Shown: positions 19,935-27,849 of the stretch, one piece after another
Layout of the letters: every line of letters begins with the position of its first letter
How positions within the stretch are numbered: the stretch's first letter is position 1
Assembly (NCBI GenBank): GCA_050015455.1
Contig: JBEKBJ010000002.1
Coordinates: 1-64,000, forward strand
Source of the DNA: JAGDMS01 sp050015455
GTDB lineage: Bacteria > Desulfobacterota > Binatia > HRBIN30
DNA length: 64,000 nt
Direction of reading: 5' to 3'
Made by a program: the position numbers and the translations under genes
Notes under the pieces: generated by a model
Told to the model about the DNA's origin: nothing
Databases searched by the model: none
What the model saw: only the letters and a program-made list of their open reading frames with translations

Positions 19935-22516
19935 GAACCGGACTCCACGTTGCCAGATGTGGTGAGATTGTAGTCGCCCCTGCTGAAAGCCTCGGCCAGC
20001 CATTCCACCATGTGCGGCCCCTCCATCAGCATGTCCAACTGGCGGGTGAAGAGCACGAACCGCCCGACTTCTTCAAGAACGCGCGCGATCTCGTCTAGCC
20101 CGCGCTTCTTCAGGAAGGCGTTGACCGCGTCACCAGTGCGCTCGGCGTTGAAGCCTAGGCCGTCGAGGATGCGCTGCACCAGCACCGCCCTGAGCGAGCG
20201 GCGATCCTCCGTGGCCGCGCCCCCATGGAATCGGAAGCTCACATAGTTGTCATTCAACCGTTGACCGCAATAGCAGTCCAAGGCCGTAAAGTGGTAACCC
20301 ACCCGGCAGTTGAAGTTGAGGTACTCGGCGCCCAGAATAGCGTATGCTCGGCCACCCATGCTGCGCTGACCGGCCTCCTGAGGCGGAGCCAAGAGTGAGC
20401 CGCTGAAGACCGAGGCCAGACCTTTGAGGGTCACCGGTCGGGGAGACTTCCAGTCGATGCGCTGGTCGGTGAGCCCCTTCAGGAAGGCCGCGCCCGGTTT
20501 GGATTCCACGGCATCGAGTCCGGGCCTTTCCCCCGCGTCGGCACTCAGCCCGCCGCCCAAGTCGATGATCCACAAATCAAAGGGCAGCCCAACCTCCAGA
20601 CGGCGGGCTTCTCCCCCTGCCCTCTGTCCCACCTCGTCGCCCAAGCGGAACATCTCCCTGAAAGACATCTCATGCATGAACCGGATCAAGTCGTGGAAGC
20701 TTTTGCAGTTCTCGGGCCGGAACTCCGGGGCCTTAGGGTCGGTGAGATTCAACCGGGTGATGAGCTGAACCGCCCTGAGCGCCAGGGGAAGCGCCTGCAC
20801 CCTGCTGGCGGCGGCCTCAGTGGTGATCTTCTGGTCCAGCAATGCACCTACCCTGCCGGCGTAGACCTTGCGGTTGCCTGCGTCCAGGGTGATCTCCAAA
20901 CCTGGAGTGAGGATTTCCAACGCCCCAGGCACGCCCAATAGCGCCGGCACCCCGTACTCCCGAGCGAGGGCGGCCAAGTGCCCAGCGACACCACCCACCT
21001 CGGTTATCAGCGCCGCGGCCGCAGGCAGCAGCGCCGCCAGGGCCGGGGAAGACTCCCTAGCCACCAGTACCGCGCCGCTGGGAAAGCCAGCCATGTCGTC
21101 CATCCCGCGCACCAGATGCACCGGCCCACAGGCGGTGCCCGGCCGGCCGGTCTGCCCGCCACTTAAGATCACGGGCGCGGTCACACTGACCTGAGTGGGG
21201 CTGGCCGGGCCCTGCACCACACGCAAGGGCCTAGCTTGCAATATCCACAGGTGTCCCTGGCTGTCCCGAGCCCACTCCACATCCAAGGTCTGGCCCAGGA
21301 CGTTCTCGATGCGGGAGCCCATGGCAGCCAGCTCCTGGATAGCGTCGGCCGGCAGCACTTGTCCGCCGGCCTGCTCCAAATCAAGCTTCCGGCGTTGTAC
21401 CCCTTCCGGCCCCACCACCAACATGTAATCTCTTCGGCCCGAGTGACGCACGGTGTGGCCGGCGTGGGGGCTCCGATCCACCGCGTAAACGTCCGCGTCC
21501 AGCGATCCGTCAACCAGCCCCAGTCCGAGGCCTGGGACCGCGCTGATCACGGCCTGTCCGCTGCCTCCAGCCAGGGGATCGACGGTGTAGAGCACTCCAC
21601 TGGCTGCCGGTTCGATCATGACCTGCACCAGCACGGCCATCTCAGCGTCCAAATCCGAAAGCCCCTGCCTTTGTCGGTAGGCCAGCGCCTGGGGAGAATA
21701 CAAGGAGGCCACTACCGCCAGATACGCCTCGGACGCGTCGTCTGGGCGCACCCCCAAGCGGCTCGTGTAGAGCCCCGCGAAGGACGTGTTGGTGTCCTCG
21801 CCTAGAGCGCTGGAGCGCAGCGAGAGCGCAGCTCCGCCTTGGGCGGAGCTCAGCGCGCGGCACCGTTCCAGCAGTTCAAGTTCCAGATCCGCCGGAAGCT
21901 TGAGCGTGGCGAACTCGGCCTGGAAGCGGCGTGACCGCTCTTCCACGGCAGCCACATCGCCTCCCTCCGTCAGCATGGCCACCTGCCGTAGCCGTGCCCC
22001 CAGTCCAGTTTCGGCCATCACGCGACGGAAGGCCCCCGTGGTTATGACCAGCCCCTCCGGCACCGGCAGCCCTTGCTTGCGCAGGATAGCAAGGTTGCCG
22101 GCTTTGGCTCCGGTCAGATGATCCAGTCCAGGCTCCAAGGCATCCAGGGGAAGGAAGGTCGAGGCGACCGCGTCTTGGGCCTCGGTGGCCAGCAGCGCGT
22201 CTATCTGGTGGCGCACCTCGTTGAAGGGTGCCAACAGGGATATATAACGGTCGCCGGATATCAGGTTCAGATGGCGGATCATCAGAAAGACCTTTGCACT
22301 GGCGGCGATGTAGCGGGAACGCAGAAAGTCCACCCCCAATACACCAGTCCGCTCCAGCGCACTCTGGATCTCAGCGATGATCTCCAACACCTCGTTGTTG
22401 GCCCTGAGAAGGTACTGGAACTCCTTGAAGCGAAGCTTGAGCTGCACGAAGTCCGGACCAGACCGCCGCGAGGATCCGCGCAGGGTGCGCCAAGCCCTTG
22501 TAAAGCGGTTGGTCAC
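19931..22516 (-). CDS. PEP-synthase-like phosphotransfer protein, copy A
   Basis: An 861-aa paralogue of the protein at 15248-17833 with the same architecture: helical N-terminal region (~1-115), PPDK-type ATP-binding domain (~120-435; SLRSSALGEDTNTSFAGLY, TLDVEWARD, LWILQARPL), phosphohistidine domain with His513 in GGVAGHLAALAREYGVPALLG, and the same non-canonical C-terminal domain (~585-861; ENCKSFHDLIRF, IDLGGGL, LGAEYLNFNCRVGYHF, VLFTRQLDM). The PEP-binding barrel signatures are absent. It starts at GTG 22516 and overlaps the kinase gene by 4 bp. Two equally long paralogues bracketing a two-component pair suggest a dedicated signalling or phosphoryl-transfer system. Confidence 0.85.
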   Translation of the reverse strand: MTNRFTRAWRTLRGSSRRSGPDFVQLKLRFKEFQYLLRANNEVLEIIAEIQSALERTGVLGVDFLRSRYIAASAKVFLMIRHLNLISGDRYISLLAPFNEVRHQIDALLATEAQDAVASTFLPLDALEPGLDHLTGAKAGNLAILRKQGLPVPEGLVITTGAFRRVMAETGLGARLRQVAMLTEGGDVAAVEERSRRFQAEFATLKLPADLELELLERCRALSSAQGGAALSLRSSALGEDTNTSFAGLYTSRLGVRPDDASEAYLAVVASLYSPQALAYRQRQGLSDLDAEMAVLVQVMIEPAASGVLYTVDPLAGGSGQAVISAVPGLGLGLVDGSLDADVYAVDRSPHAGHTVRHSGRRDYMLVVGPEGVQRRKLDLEQAGGQVLPADAIQELAAMGSRIENVLGQTLDVEWARDSQGHLWILQARPLRVVQGPASPTQVSVTAPVILSGGQTGRPGTACGPVHLVRGMDDMAGFPSGAVLVARESSPALAALLPAAAALITEVGGVAGHLAALAREYGVPALLGVPGALEILTPGLEITLDAGNRKVYAGRVGALLDQKITTEAAASRVQALPLALRAVQLITRLNLTDPKAPEFRPENCKSFHDLIRFMHEMSFREMFRLGDEVGQRAGGEARRLEVGLPFDLWIIDLGGGLSADAGERPGLDAVESKPGAAFLKGLTDQRIDWKSPRPVTLKGLASVFSGSLLAPPQEAGQRSMGGRAYAILGAEYLNFNCRVGYHFTALDCYCGQRLNDNYVSFRFHGGAATEDRRSLRAVLVQRILDGLGFNAERTGDAVNAFLKKRGLDEIARVLEEVGRFVLFTRQLDMLMEGPHMVEWLAEAFSRGDYNLTTSGNVESGS

Positions 22517-22536
22517 GACCGTGACCTTCTCCGCCC

Positions 22537-22821
22537 TTAGCCTCTACGGCACGGGCTCTGGTCGGAGACGCTGTCGAGGGCGCCGAAGAGCCCCACTGGC
22601 CGACAAAGCCGCTCCCCTGGAGCAGGGGGACGCTCGGGAGCCCAACGCCTGAGTGACCAGCGAGCAGCCAACACCGTCACCAGGGCACAGGGCACGAACA
22701 CCTGGCTGAAGCGCCAGGCGATCGCGGCAGGGTCGAAATGGCTCCACCAGATAGCCAACGTCAGCTCTGTCAGGAGCAGTATGTCCATGACCGCCAGAAT
22801 CGCCAGTCTCCGAAAGTTCAT
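22537..22821 (-). CDS. Small two-helix membrane protein
   Basis: A 94-aa protein with two hydrophobic segments (about 6-27, LAILAVMDILLLTELTLAIWW, and 37-55, FSQVFVPCALVTVLAARW) followed by a basic, Pro-rich cytoplasmic-type tail. GAGGG precedes ATG 22821 by nine bases. It sits between the small exported protein and PEP-synthase-like copy A (20 bp to the latter) and is clearly part of the operon. No named family is recognised. Confidence 0.75.
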   Translation of the reverse strand: MNFRRLAILAVMDILLLTELTLAIWWSHFDPAAIAWRFSQVFVPCALVTVLAARWSLRRWAPERPPAPGERLCRPVGLFGALDSVSDQSPCRRG

Positions 22822-22881
22822 TTCTTTGTACCCTCTAAAGCTGAGTGGGCAGGTCTCCGTGGGGGCCGGCCCGCTCCCGTG

Positions 22882-23199
22882 TTACTGTTTGCGGAGGTCC
22901 TGCTTGCTGACATTCATTACCTTCAGCGCCGAGAAGGAGTTGCCCTCGACCTTGTAAGCTACACGGATGACGTCCCCGGGGGCAGGAGTTAGCCCCACCT
23001 TGGCGTTGGCCAGATTGAACACCGCCGTCTGTCCAGGGATGGGGTTCAATTGGGGTTGAGTGTTTTTCAGCTCCAGGACCTTATCGGCAACACTGAATCT
23101 CAAGCACTCCCCTTGGTAGACGTGGCTCTCACCCACGTCGCTGCAACTCAGCGCAGACATGACCATTACCACCAGTACGGGGATGAACAGCTTCTTCAT
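22882..23199 (-). CDS. Small exported protein, possible lipoprotein
   Basis: A 105-aa protein with a typical signal sequence (MKKLFIPVLVVMVMSALSC) ending in a Cys that could be lipidated, although the lipobox ALSC is imperfect. The mature part (~85 aa) is polar and beta-strand-like (LRFSVADKVLELKN, GDVIRVAYKVEGNSFSALKVMNV). GGAGG lies seven bases before ATG 23199. It is the third gene of the operon, just after the TauE/SafE exporter, so a periplasmic accessory role is possible. I know no characterised relative. Confidence 0.78.
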   Translation of the reverse strand: MKKLFIPVLVVMVMSALSCSDVGESHVYQGECLRFSVADKVLELKNTQPQLNPIPGQTAVFNLANAKVGLTPAPGDVIRVAYKVEGNSFSALKVMNVSKQDLRKQ

Positions 23200-23216
23200 C
23201 TTAACGCCTCCACTTG

Positions 23217-24254
23217 TCAGGCCACATTGGCCAGGCTATTGGCCCGCTTCTCACGAAGCTCCTGGGCCGCACCTCTGAACATGATGTTCATTATGTAGAT
23301 GCAGATGGCGGTAATGGCTCCCAAAATAATCACTGTAGCTGAAGCGGTGAAGCCATACTGCTTCAAGATGATGGAGATCATGCAGGCCACCACTGCACAG
23401 CCGAACAGCAGGCGGATGCCGTAGCCCTTGGTATACTTGGTGGCCACGGTACCGATCTGAGCTCCAATGGCCGCGCCGCAGAGCATCACAAAGACCGCCA
23501 CGATCTCGATCCGACCCTTCAAACTGTAGGTGAAGGCGCCGTAGAGGCCGCTGAACATCACCTCGAACAGATCGGTGCCCACCGCCACGTGGGTGGGCAC
23601 GCCAACGAAGTAGACCAGCGACGGCATGCGCAGTAGACCGCCGCCGATGCCGAGGAAGCCGGCGAGCACGCCCGTGAGGAAACTCACCAGCACCGGCAGC
23701 CACATGGAACAATAGAGGCCGGCCACCTTGAAGTGAACCATCGGCGGAATCCTGATCTTGTGCAGGGTCGGGGCCCAGTTCACACCGCCGGTAGCGCCGG
23801 TGTGGCTGGGGACGTCGCTCTTCTTCTTGCTGCGCACCGCCTTGCTATAGTCATAAAAGACCATCAACGAGATCAGGGCCAGGAACACCACGTAAGTCCA
23901 GCGTACTACTGGCCCCACCTGGCCGATGCGCTCCAAGGCCATGACGAGCCGCGCGCCCAGCTCGATGCCAAACACGGTACCGATGATCATGATGAAGCCC
24001 AGCTTGTAGTCCACGTTGCCGAACTTGGAGTGGCGCATGGTGGAGATCATCGATTTGCCCGCCACGTGGGCTATGTCCGTACCGATGGCGAACGCCATGG
24101 GAAAGCCCAGGATGTTGAGACCCGGCGTCACCATCCAGGCGCCCCCCATGCCGAAGAAGCCGCCGATGACACCTACCGAGTAGCCGATCAGCAGCAGACC
24201 CGGCCAGAAGACGTCCACGCCCGCGATGGGCATATGCATGTACATCCATTCCAT
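23217..24254 (-). CDS. TauE/SafE-family sulfite/organosulfonate exporter
   Basis: A 345-aa polytopic permease with about eight to nine membrane helices. The two TauE/SafE half-repeats are evident: GVIGGFFGMGGAWMVTPGLNILGFP in the first and GVLAGFLGIGGGLLRMPSLVYFVGVP in the second, each followed by the expected AIGTDIAH / AVGTDLFE. A polar loop (~140-175) separates them. AAGGAG precedes ATG 24254. Family members move sulfite, sulfoacetate or related anions; the substrate here is unknown. Second gene in the operon, 33 bp after the small membrane protein gene. Confidence 0.92.
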   Translation of the reverse strand: MEWMYMHMPIAGVDVFWPGLLLIGYSVGVIGGFFGMGGAWMVTPGLNILGFPMAFAIGTDIAHVAGKSMISTMRHSKFGNVDYKLGFIMIIGTVFGIELGARLVMALERIGQVGPVVRWTYVVFLALISLMVFYDYSKAVRSKKKSDVPSHTGATGGVNWAPTLHKIRIPPMVHFKVAGLYCSMWLPVLVSFLTGVLAGFLGIGGGLLRMPSLVYFVGVPTHVAVGTDLFEVMFSGLYGAFTYSLKGRIEIVAVFVMLCGAAIGAQIGTVATKYTKGYGIRLLFGCAVVACMISIILKQYGFTASATVIILGAITAICIYIMNIMFRGAAQELREKRANSLANVA

Positions 24255-24287
24255 AGTCTTGTGCTCCTTGCCCCCTGAAGCGCGGGA

Positions 24288-24581
24288 TCAATGCTCCACG
24301 TGGCCGCCGCCCTCGCTCAAGTTCAGGCCGACGCGGCTCATGATCGCGTCCATCGTCAAACCCAAGAACCCTCCTAGCAGCGCGGTTAGCACCACCGCCC
24401 AGATGGCGAACATCCAGACGTTCTCGTTGTAGAGGTTCGCCAGGTACAGGCTGAATCCCTTGAGTACCCGGGTGTCCGCCACCACCACCAGATCAGTGGC
24501 CTCCTCCGCTGCACTGGCCAAGCTGGGGAGCAAGGCCCCCAGCGCTCCCACTACGGCTACGATCTTTAGACGCCCTGTCAT
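24288..24581 (-). CDS. Small membrane protein, first gene of the TauE/PEP-synthase-like operon
   Basis: A 97-aa protein with an N-terminal signal-like helix (~5-24, cleavable after SLASA) and a second helix (~55-77, MFAIWAVVLTALLGGFLGLTM). GGGAGG precedes ATG 24581. It ends 33 bp before the exporter. Small proteins of this shape commonly precede TauE/SafE genes in sulfate-reducing deltaproteobacteria (from memory), so it may be an exporter partner. The operon promoter must lie in the ~250 bp to its right, but I see no convincing -35/-10 pair. Confidence 0.8.
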   Translation of the reverse strand: MTGRLKIVAVVGALGALLPSLASAAEEATDLVVVADTRVLKGFSLYLANLYNENVWMFAIWAVVLTALLGGFLGLTMDAIMSRVGLNLSEGGGHVEH

Positions 24582-24854
24582 TGCATGCCTCCCTTTCGCG
24601 CTTGAAGCTACCTATCCCATTCTCCTTCGCGCCCGCTCGGCTCGCCTGCCCTGCGGCCGAGGCTGAACAGTAACGCTGGGGGCGAGTTAAGCCTAATGCA
24701 AGAAAATAGTCCACCGTCGGCATACCCCGCAACACCATCAATCAGCTGCGCTCCGAGATCGACGCGAGGGTCAAACTGTTTACGCTGCAGCAGGAATTCG
24801 GGGCCGTCAGTGACAAAAGAGGCTGTCGGGGATGTTGGTGGAAATGCGACAGGA

Positions 24855-25130
24855 TCAGCCGCTGCACCCGTTCAGCGCGTTGTTCACGGCCGTGAGGATC
24901 TCATCGATGGTGATCTGGCCATCGTGATTCGCATCGCCGGCCTCGCAGTTGAGAAGTGGTGGGTTGCCGACGGCGATGTTCACCGTCGTGAGGGTCTCGT
25001 TGATGGTTACGCCGCTGTCGGCGCTACAGTTGCCGGTGCAGCAAGGCGTCGGCGAGATGTCGGGGGGCCCGACGTTTCCGTCGGTGTGTCGACAGTCAGC
25101 GTGGTGGCAGCCGAAGTCGTCAGGTATCCG
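24855..25130 (-). pseudogene. Orphan dockerin-like C-terminal tail
   Basis: Open frame of 92 codons with no usable start; it begins just after an in-frame stop. The C-terminal 70 residues contain two EF-hand-like repeats, one degenerate (SADSGVTINETLTTVNIAVG) and one intact (GDANHDGQITIDEILTAVNNALNGC), preceded by a Cys-rich piece. The same tail ends the protein at 62382. It appears to be the 3' remnant of a secreted anchor-Q-type protein whose body has been lost. Confidence 0.7.
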
Positions 25131-25200
25131 TCAGCTCGAAGGTCAACCTCTTTCCGTCCAACACGGCAACGAAATGGTTCATCCGATCGTAAACGGGCAC
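25120..25200 (-). pseudogene. 26-codon ORF downstream of the DUF5678 gene
   Basis: Starts with GTG three bases after the DUF5678 stop and encodes 26 aa (VPVYDRMNHFVAV, then LDGKRLTFELTDT) before a stop. Its position and coding-like composition suggest the N-terminal remnant of a former operon partner, cut short where the dockerin-like tail begins. Function unknown. Confidence 0.35.
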
Positions 25201-25203
25201 GAG

Positions 25204-25479
25204 TTAGCCGATCAGCTCGGGAGAAGGGAGCTCGTAGACGGTGGGTTCCTTGTCGACCTTTCCGATGTAGAACGGAACGTCGCCGAGCTTCTCGAACATC
25301 CGTCGCGCCAATTGCTCATCATCGGCGTCGTGTCCAACGATGCGGCCGCGGTACGACGCCACGAACTGACCCGGGTAGCGGCGCATGAGCTGCGGGAGCT
25401 TCCGGCGAAACGGGTGCTCTTCCGCGGCCAGCGGTTCGTCTGCGAGCTCCAGCCGTCTGCGCGCCTTTGATGTGGCCAT
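25204..25479 (-). CDS. DUF5678-type small protein
   Basis: A 91-aa soluble protein. The core YPGQFVASYRGRIVGHDADDEQLARRMFEKLGDVPFYIGKV matches the DUF5678 pattern, in which a short beta-strand/helix unit carries FVA-x2-RG-x-IVGHD. It is probably a small antitoxin-like or adaptor protein; relatives often precede aspartic-protease-like genes, but here only a 26-codon stub follows. ATG at 25479. Charged N-terminus, no membrane segment. Confidence 0.7.
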   Translation of the reverse strand: MATSKARRRLELADEPLAAEEHPFRRKLPQLMRRYPGQFVASYRGRIVGHDADDEQLARRMFEKLGDVPFYIGKVDKEPTVYELPSPELIG

Positions 25480-25596
25480 GTCTGCACCTCGTTGGCGCTA
25501 GTGTACGGCGTGTCCGCGCTCGTGGTCAAACCGGGCACCCTGATCCCCGATCCCCCGACCCCTGACACCCGGCACCCGTGACACCTGACCCCCGCC

Positions 25597-25690
25597 TCAG
25601 CCGCATCCATTGAGCGCGTTGTTCACGGCGGTAAGGATTTCACCGATGGTGATCAGGCCGTCGTGATTGGCGTCTCCGTCAATCGGTGAT
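25597..25690 (-). pseudogene. Second orphan dockerin-like tail
   Basis: Encodes IDGDANHDGLITIGEILTA followed by VNNALNGCG and a stop: one EF-hand-like repeat of the type ending the secreted proteins of this window. It has no start codon and no associated upstream domain, and is fused to unrelated sequence upstream. A recombination remnant. Confidence 0.65.
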
Positions 25691-25781
25691 TTCCGCGGAA
25701 ATTCGTGTTCCACAAGGGTTTCACGATAGAAACGAGCCCCCAGGTGGACACAACTTGACAGCTCAGTAAACTGCTAACGGA

Positions 25782-25904
25782 TCACTTTCCGTTCGGCCGT
25801 CCGGCGATTCCGCGCACCGTTTCCGGCGCCCACGGCTTGCCGGTGCGGGTCGGGTGTCGTTCGGCGTTCAGCCGGTTGGCAATCGCCGCGAAGCTCAGCC
25901 GAAG
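25782..25904 (-). pseudogene. Serine recombinase C-terminal fragment
   Basis: The translated segment SFAAIANRLNAERHPTRTGK then PWAPETVRGIAGR matches the 'recombinase' domain that follows the catalytic domain in large serine recombinases (pattern: AIA-x2-LN-x4-P-T-x2-G-x2-W-x3-TV-x2-I). The catalytic resolvase domain and the zinc-ribbon part are absent, so this is a relic of a lost mobile element. Confidence 0.6.
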
Positions 25905-26184
25905 GCAGAGACGCGCCAAGGTGCTGCGCCCGTCCCAAGTGGTCCGGTGCGTCGCAACCGGTGGCACCAGTGCCCAGGGAAGGCCAAGTTGACACTTTCT
26001 ATTGAGACAGTTCCGTTGCTCAAACCCGCGCCGATCGCGACGCCGCACAAGGTGAATCACAGCGACGCTGGCACGGGTTACGCAGGATCACGCCAAAATG
26101 GCACCTCTTTAGGTGGATCGTTTGGCAGGCGAACGAGTCCGAGGTTGCGTGGGGTCGCATTTGCAAAGTGAAACTGTCCCCAGC

Positions 26185-27078
26185 TCACTGGGAGGTGCGA
26201 TTTGTCGGTGGGCGGCGACGCCTGCGTGTCTTTGCCGCTACACCAGGGCCACCGGTAAGCATCTGGCCAGCGGCGGTGCCCCAGCGGATGAGGGTGTCAG
26301 TGATCCCAGGTACCAACGCGCCGAGCACCTCTACTGCAGCGGCTCCCGGCGGGACGGAGATCTCGCGCAGGCGAAAACGCGTCGCCAGCAGCACGGCAGC
26401 GGCGACCCATTCCGGCGGCATATTCAGCAGCGATGGCCAACTGGCGGCAATCGGATCGGCCTTGGCACGTTCGGCCATCGGGGTGTCGACGACTCCCGGC
26501 ATGACGAGCCCGATGTGGATCGCGGCGGGGTCCACTTCCGTGCGCAGCGCTTCCGTCAAACCCACCAGCGCGAACTTGCTGGCGCAGTAGCCGCCGAGGG
26601 GCGACAGGCCGCGCCGTCCCGCCAGCGACACGACGTTGATGATCGTGCCTGCACCCTGCCGGCACATCAGTGGGAGTACCGCCTGCATCATGAACAACGC
26701 GCCGAAGACGTTCACGTCGAACATGGCGTCGAGATCCGCTGCCCTGAGCTTGTCGACCGTGCCCGGAATCAAGACCCCAGCGTTGTTCACGAGAACGTCG
26801 ATCCGTCCCCAGGTGCGGTCGATCTTGCCGATGGCGGCACGGACGGCGCGCCGATCACTGACGTCGGTCCGAACGACCAAGGCGCGCCCCCCGGCCGCCT
26901 CCACCTCACGGGCAACCGTATCTAGAAGTGCTCGCCGGCGCGCCGCAAGCGCGACCGAAGCCCCTTGTCGTGCAAAGCTCAACGCGGTCTCCCGGCCGAT
27001 TCCGCTTGAGGCGCCAGTGACCAGCACCACGTGCTCCGCGAGTGACCCCAGCCACGGCAGCACCCGCTCAAGAACCAT
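26185..27078 (-). CDS. SDR-family oxidoreductase
   Basis: A 297-aa short-chain dehydrogenase/reductase. Rossmann motif VLVTGASSGIGRETAL (~residues 17-32), NNAG at ~98, catalytic Ser in INVVSLAGRRG and the YxxxK pair in GGYCASKFALVG. A basic residue after the second beta-strand (AARRRALL) suggests NADP(H). The C-terminal tail is basic (AAKTRRRRRPPTN). ATG 27078 is chosen over a TTG 12 codons earlier. It stands alone between debris regions; the substrate is unknown. Confidence 0.9.
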   Translation of the reverse strand: MVLERVLPWLGSLAEHVVLVTGASSGIGRETALSFARQGASVALAARRRALLDTVAREVEAAGGRALVVRTDVSDRRAVRAAIGKIDRTWGRIDVLVNNAGVLIPGTVDKLRAADLDAMFDVNVFGALFMMQAVLPLMCRQGAGTIINVVSLAGRRGLSPLGGYCASKFALVGLTEALRTEVDPAAIHIGLVMPGVVDTPMAERAKADPIAASWPSLLNMPPEWVAAAVLLATRFRLREISVPPGAAAVEVLGALVPGITDTLIRWGTAAGQMLTGGPGVAAKTRRRRRPPTNRTSQ

Positions 27079-27530
27079 TAGCTCGCTCCACAATGCGTCA
27101 TCATCCACCTGCAATCATACCTGCACCGGCCTAATTGAAAGATAGCGTTGGGCGAATGGAGAGATCTAGCAGGAAAAACCCCATGCCATGCTTGGCCATG
27201 ACCGCACGCTACCTTGAGCGCGACACCGGCCCGCTGCTCGCCACCGCGCGGCTTGCGGCGCAGCTTGTGAATCGGCGCCACACTGCGGTGTCACCCGGTC
27301 GGTCCCGTATGGCTTCCGCCTTTCACGGCGCCCTGCGGCCCGACGCTTGTGCACCCCGCCCTCGACTCCCCGACCCGTCGCGCCCGCCGCAGCACCAAGC
27401 GCACCGCTGCGCATGGCGTCCGGGCTGGACTTCGCGGCGCACGCAAGGGGGAAACCAGGACCGCCCCCCGGCACCCGGGAGACCTCGGATTTCGGCGAAA
27501 GTATGCTGCTAGGGAAACAAGACCCGCGCT

Positions 27531-27571
27531 GGACGAGTCCACGGCACCGCTGTGCCTAGCGCGACTGCCTC
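27531..27571 (+). repeat. 41-bp direct repeat, left copy
   Basis: Begins GGACGAGTCCACGGCACCGC and ends GACTGCCTC. The copy at 44069-44109 has the same orientation and differs at three positions. It contains a short hairpin (CACGGC-acc-GCTGTG; perfect CACAGC/GCTGTG in the right copy). The copies are 16.5 kb apart. Confidence 0.75.
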
Positions 27572-27658
27572 TCAGCCAACCCGTCGCACCGGGCAGTGCT
27601 GCGAGTGTGAATATGCGGCGCGTCCGATGGAGCGGCAGCGAGGTCGAGGCTCGCACGC

Positions 27659-27757
27659 CTGAGCGTGCGCGCGTACCGCGCGGCGGTGGTCCGCTTCGTG
27701 GCGTGGCTCGCGCGTACCGAGCAGTCCCTCGACACACTTCAGCCGGCGGATCTTCGC
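27659..27757 (+). pseudogene. Tyrosine recombinase core-binding domain fragment
   Basis: 33 codons encoding LSVRAYRAAVVRFVAWLART, then EQSLDTLQPADLR. This is the helical core-binding (SAM-like) pattern of XerC/XerD-type integrases (RAY-x4-RF-x2-WL ... P-x-DL). It lies ~90 bp after the 41-bp repeat. The catalytic domain is absent. Confidence 0.55.
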
Positions 27758-27765
27758 CCCGTTCC

Positions 27766-27810
27766 AAAAAACTTCTACAGGGGGAGGGCTCACGCCCCCC
27801 CCCCCAGAAG
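27766..27810 (-). terminator. Rho-independent terminator of the DUF1566 gene
   Basis: On the minus strand, a stem with CTTCT/AGAAG at the base and a G-run pairing with CCCTCCCCC above it is followed directly by six T residues. It starts 40 bp after the stop of the DUF1566 gene. Confidence 0.7.
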
Positions 27811-27849
27811 AAATCAAAGGATCAAAGTCTCAAAGGGTCCAATGATCGA

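Larger units (their letters stand above)
25500..26184. other. Intergenic region with gene debris
   Basis: About 680 bp without an intact gene. It holds a C-rich degenerate run on the plus strand (25531-25595, repeated CCCTGAC/CCCCGAT-like words, G-rich on the other strand), an orphan dockerin tail (25597-25690) and a serine-recombinase fragment (25782-25904). The rest shows nothing I can assign. Confidence 0.6.
27115..27849. other. Intergenic region, mobile-element debris
   Basis: About 735 bp without an intact gene. It contains one copy of a 41-bp repeat (27531-27571), a tyrosine-recombinase N-terminal fragment (27659-27757) and the terminator of the DUF1566 gene (27766-27810). Several Pro/Arg-rich open frames on both strands look like chance frames in GC-rich DNA. 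Confidence 0.55.
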
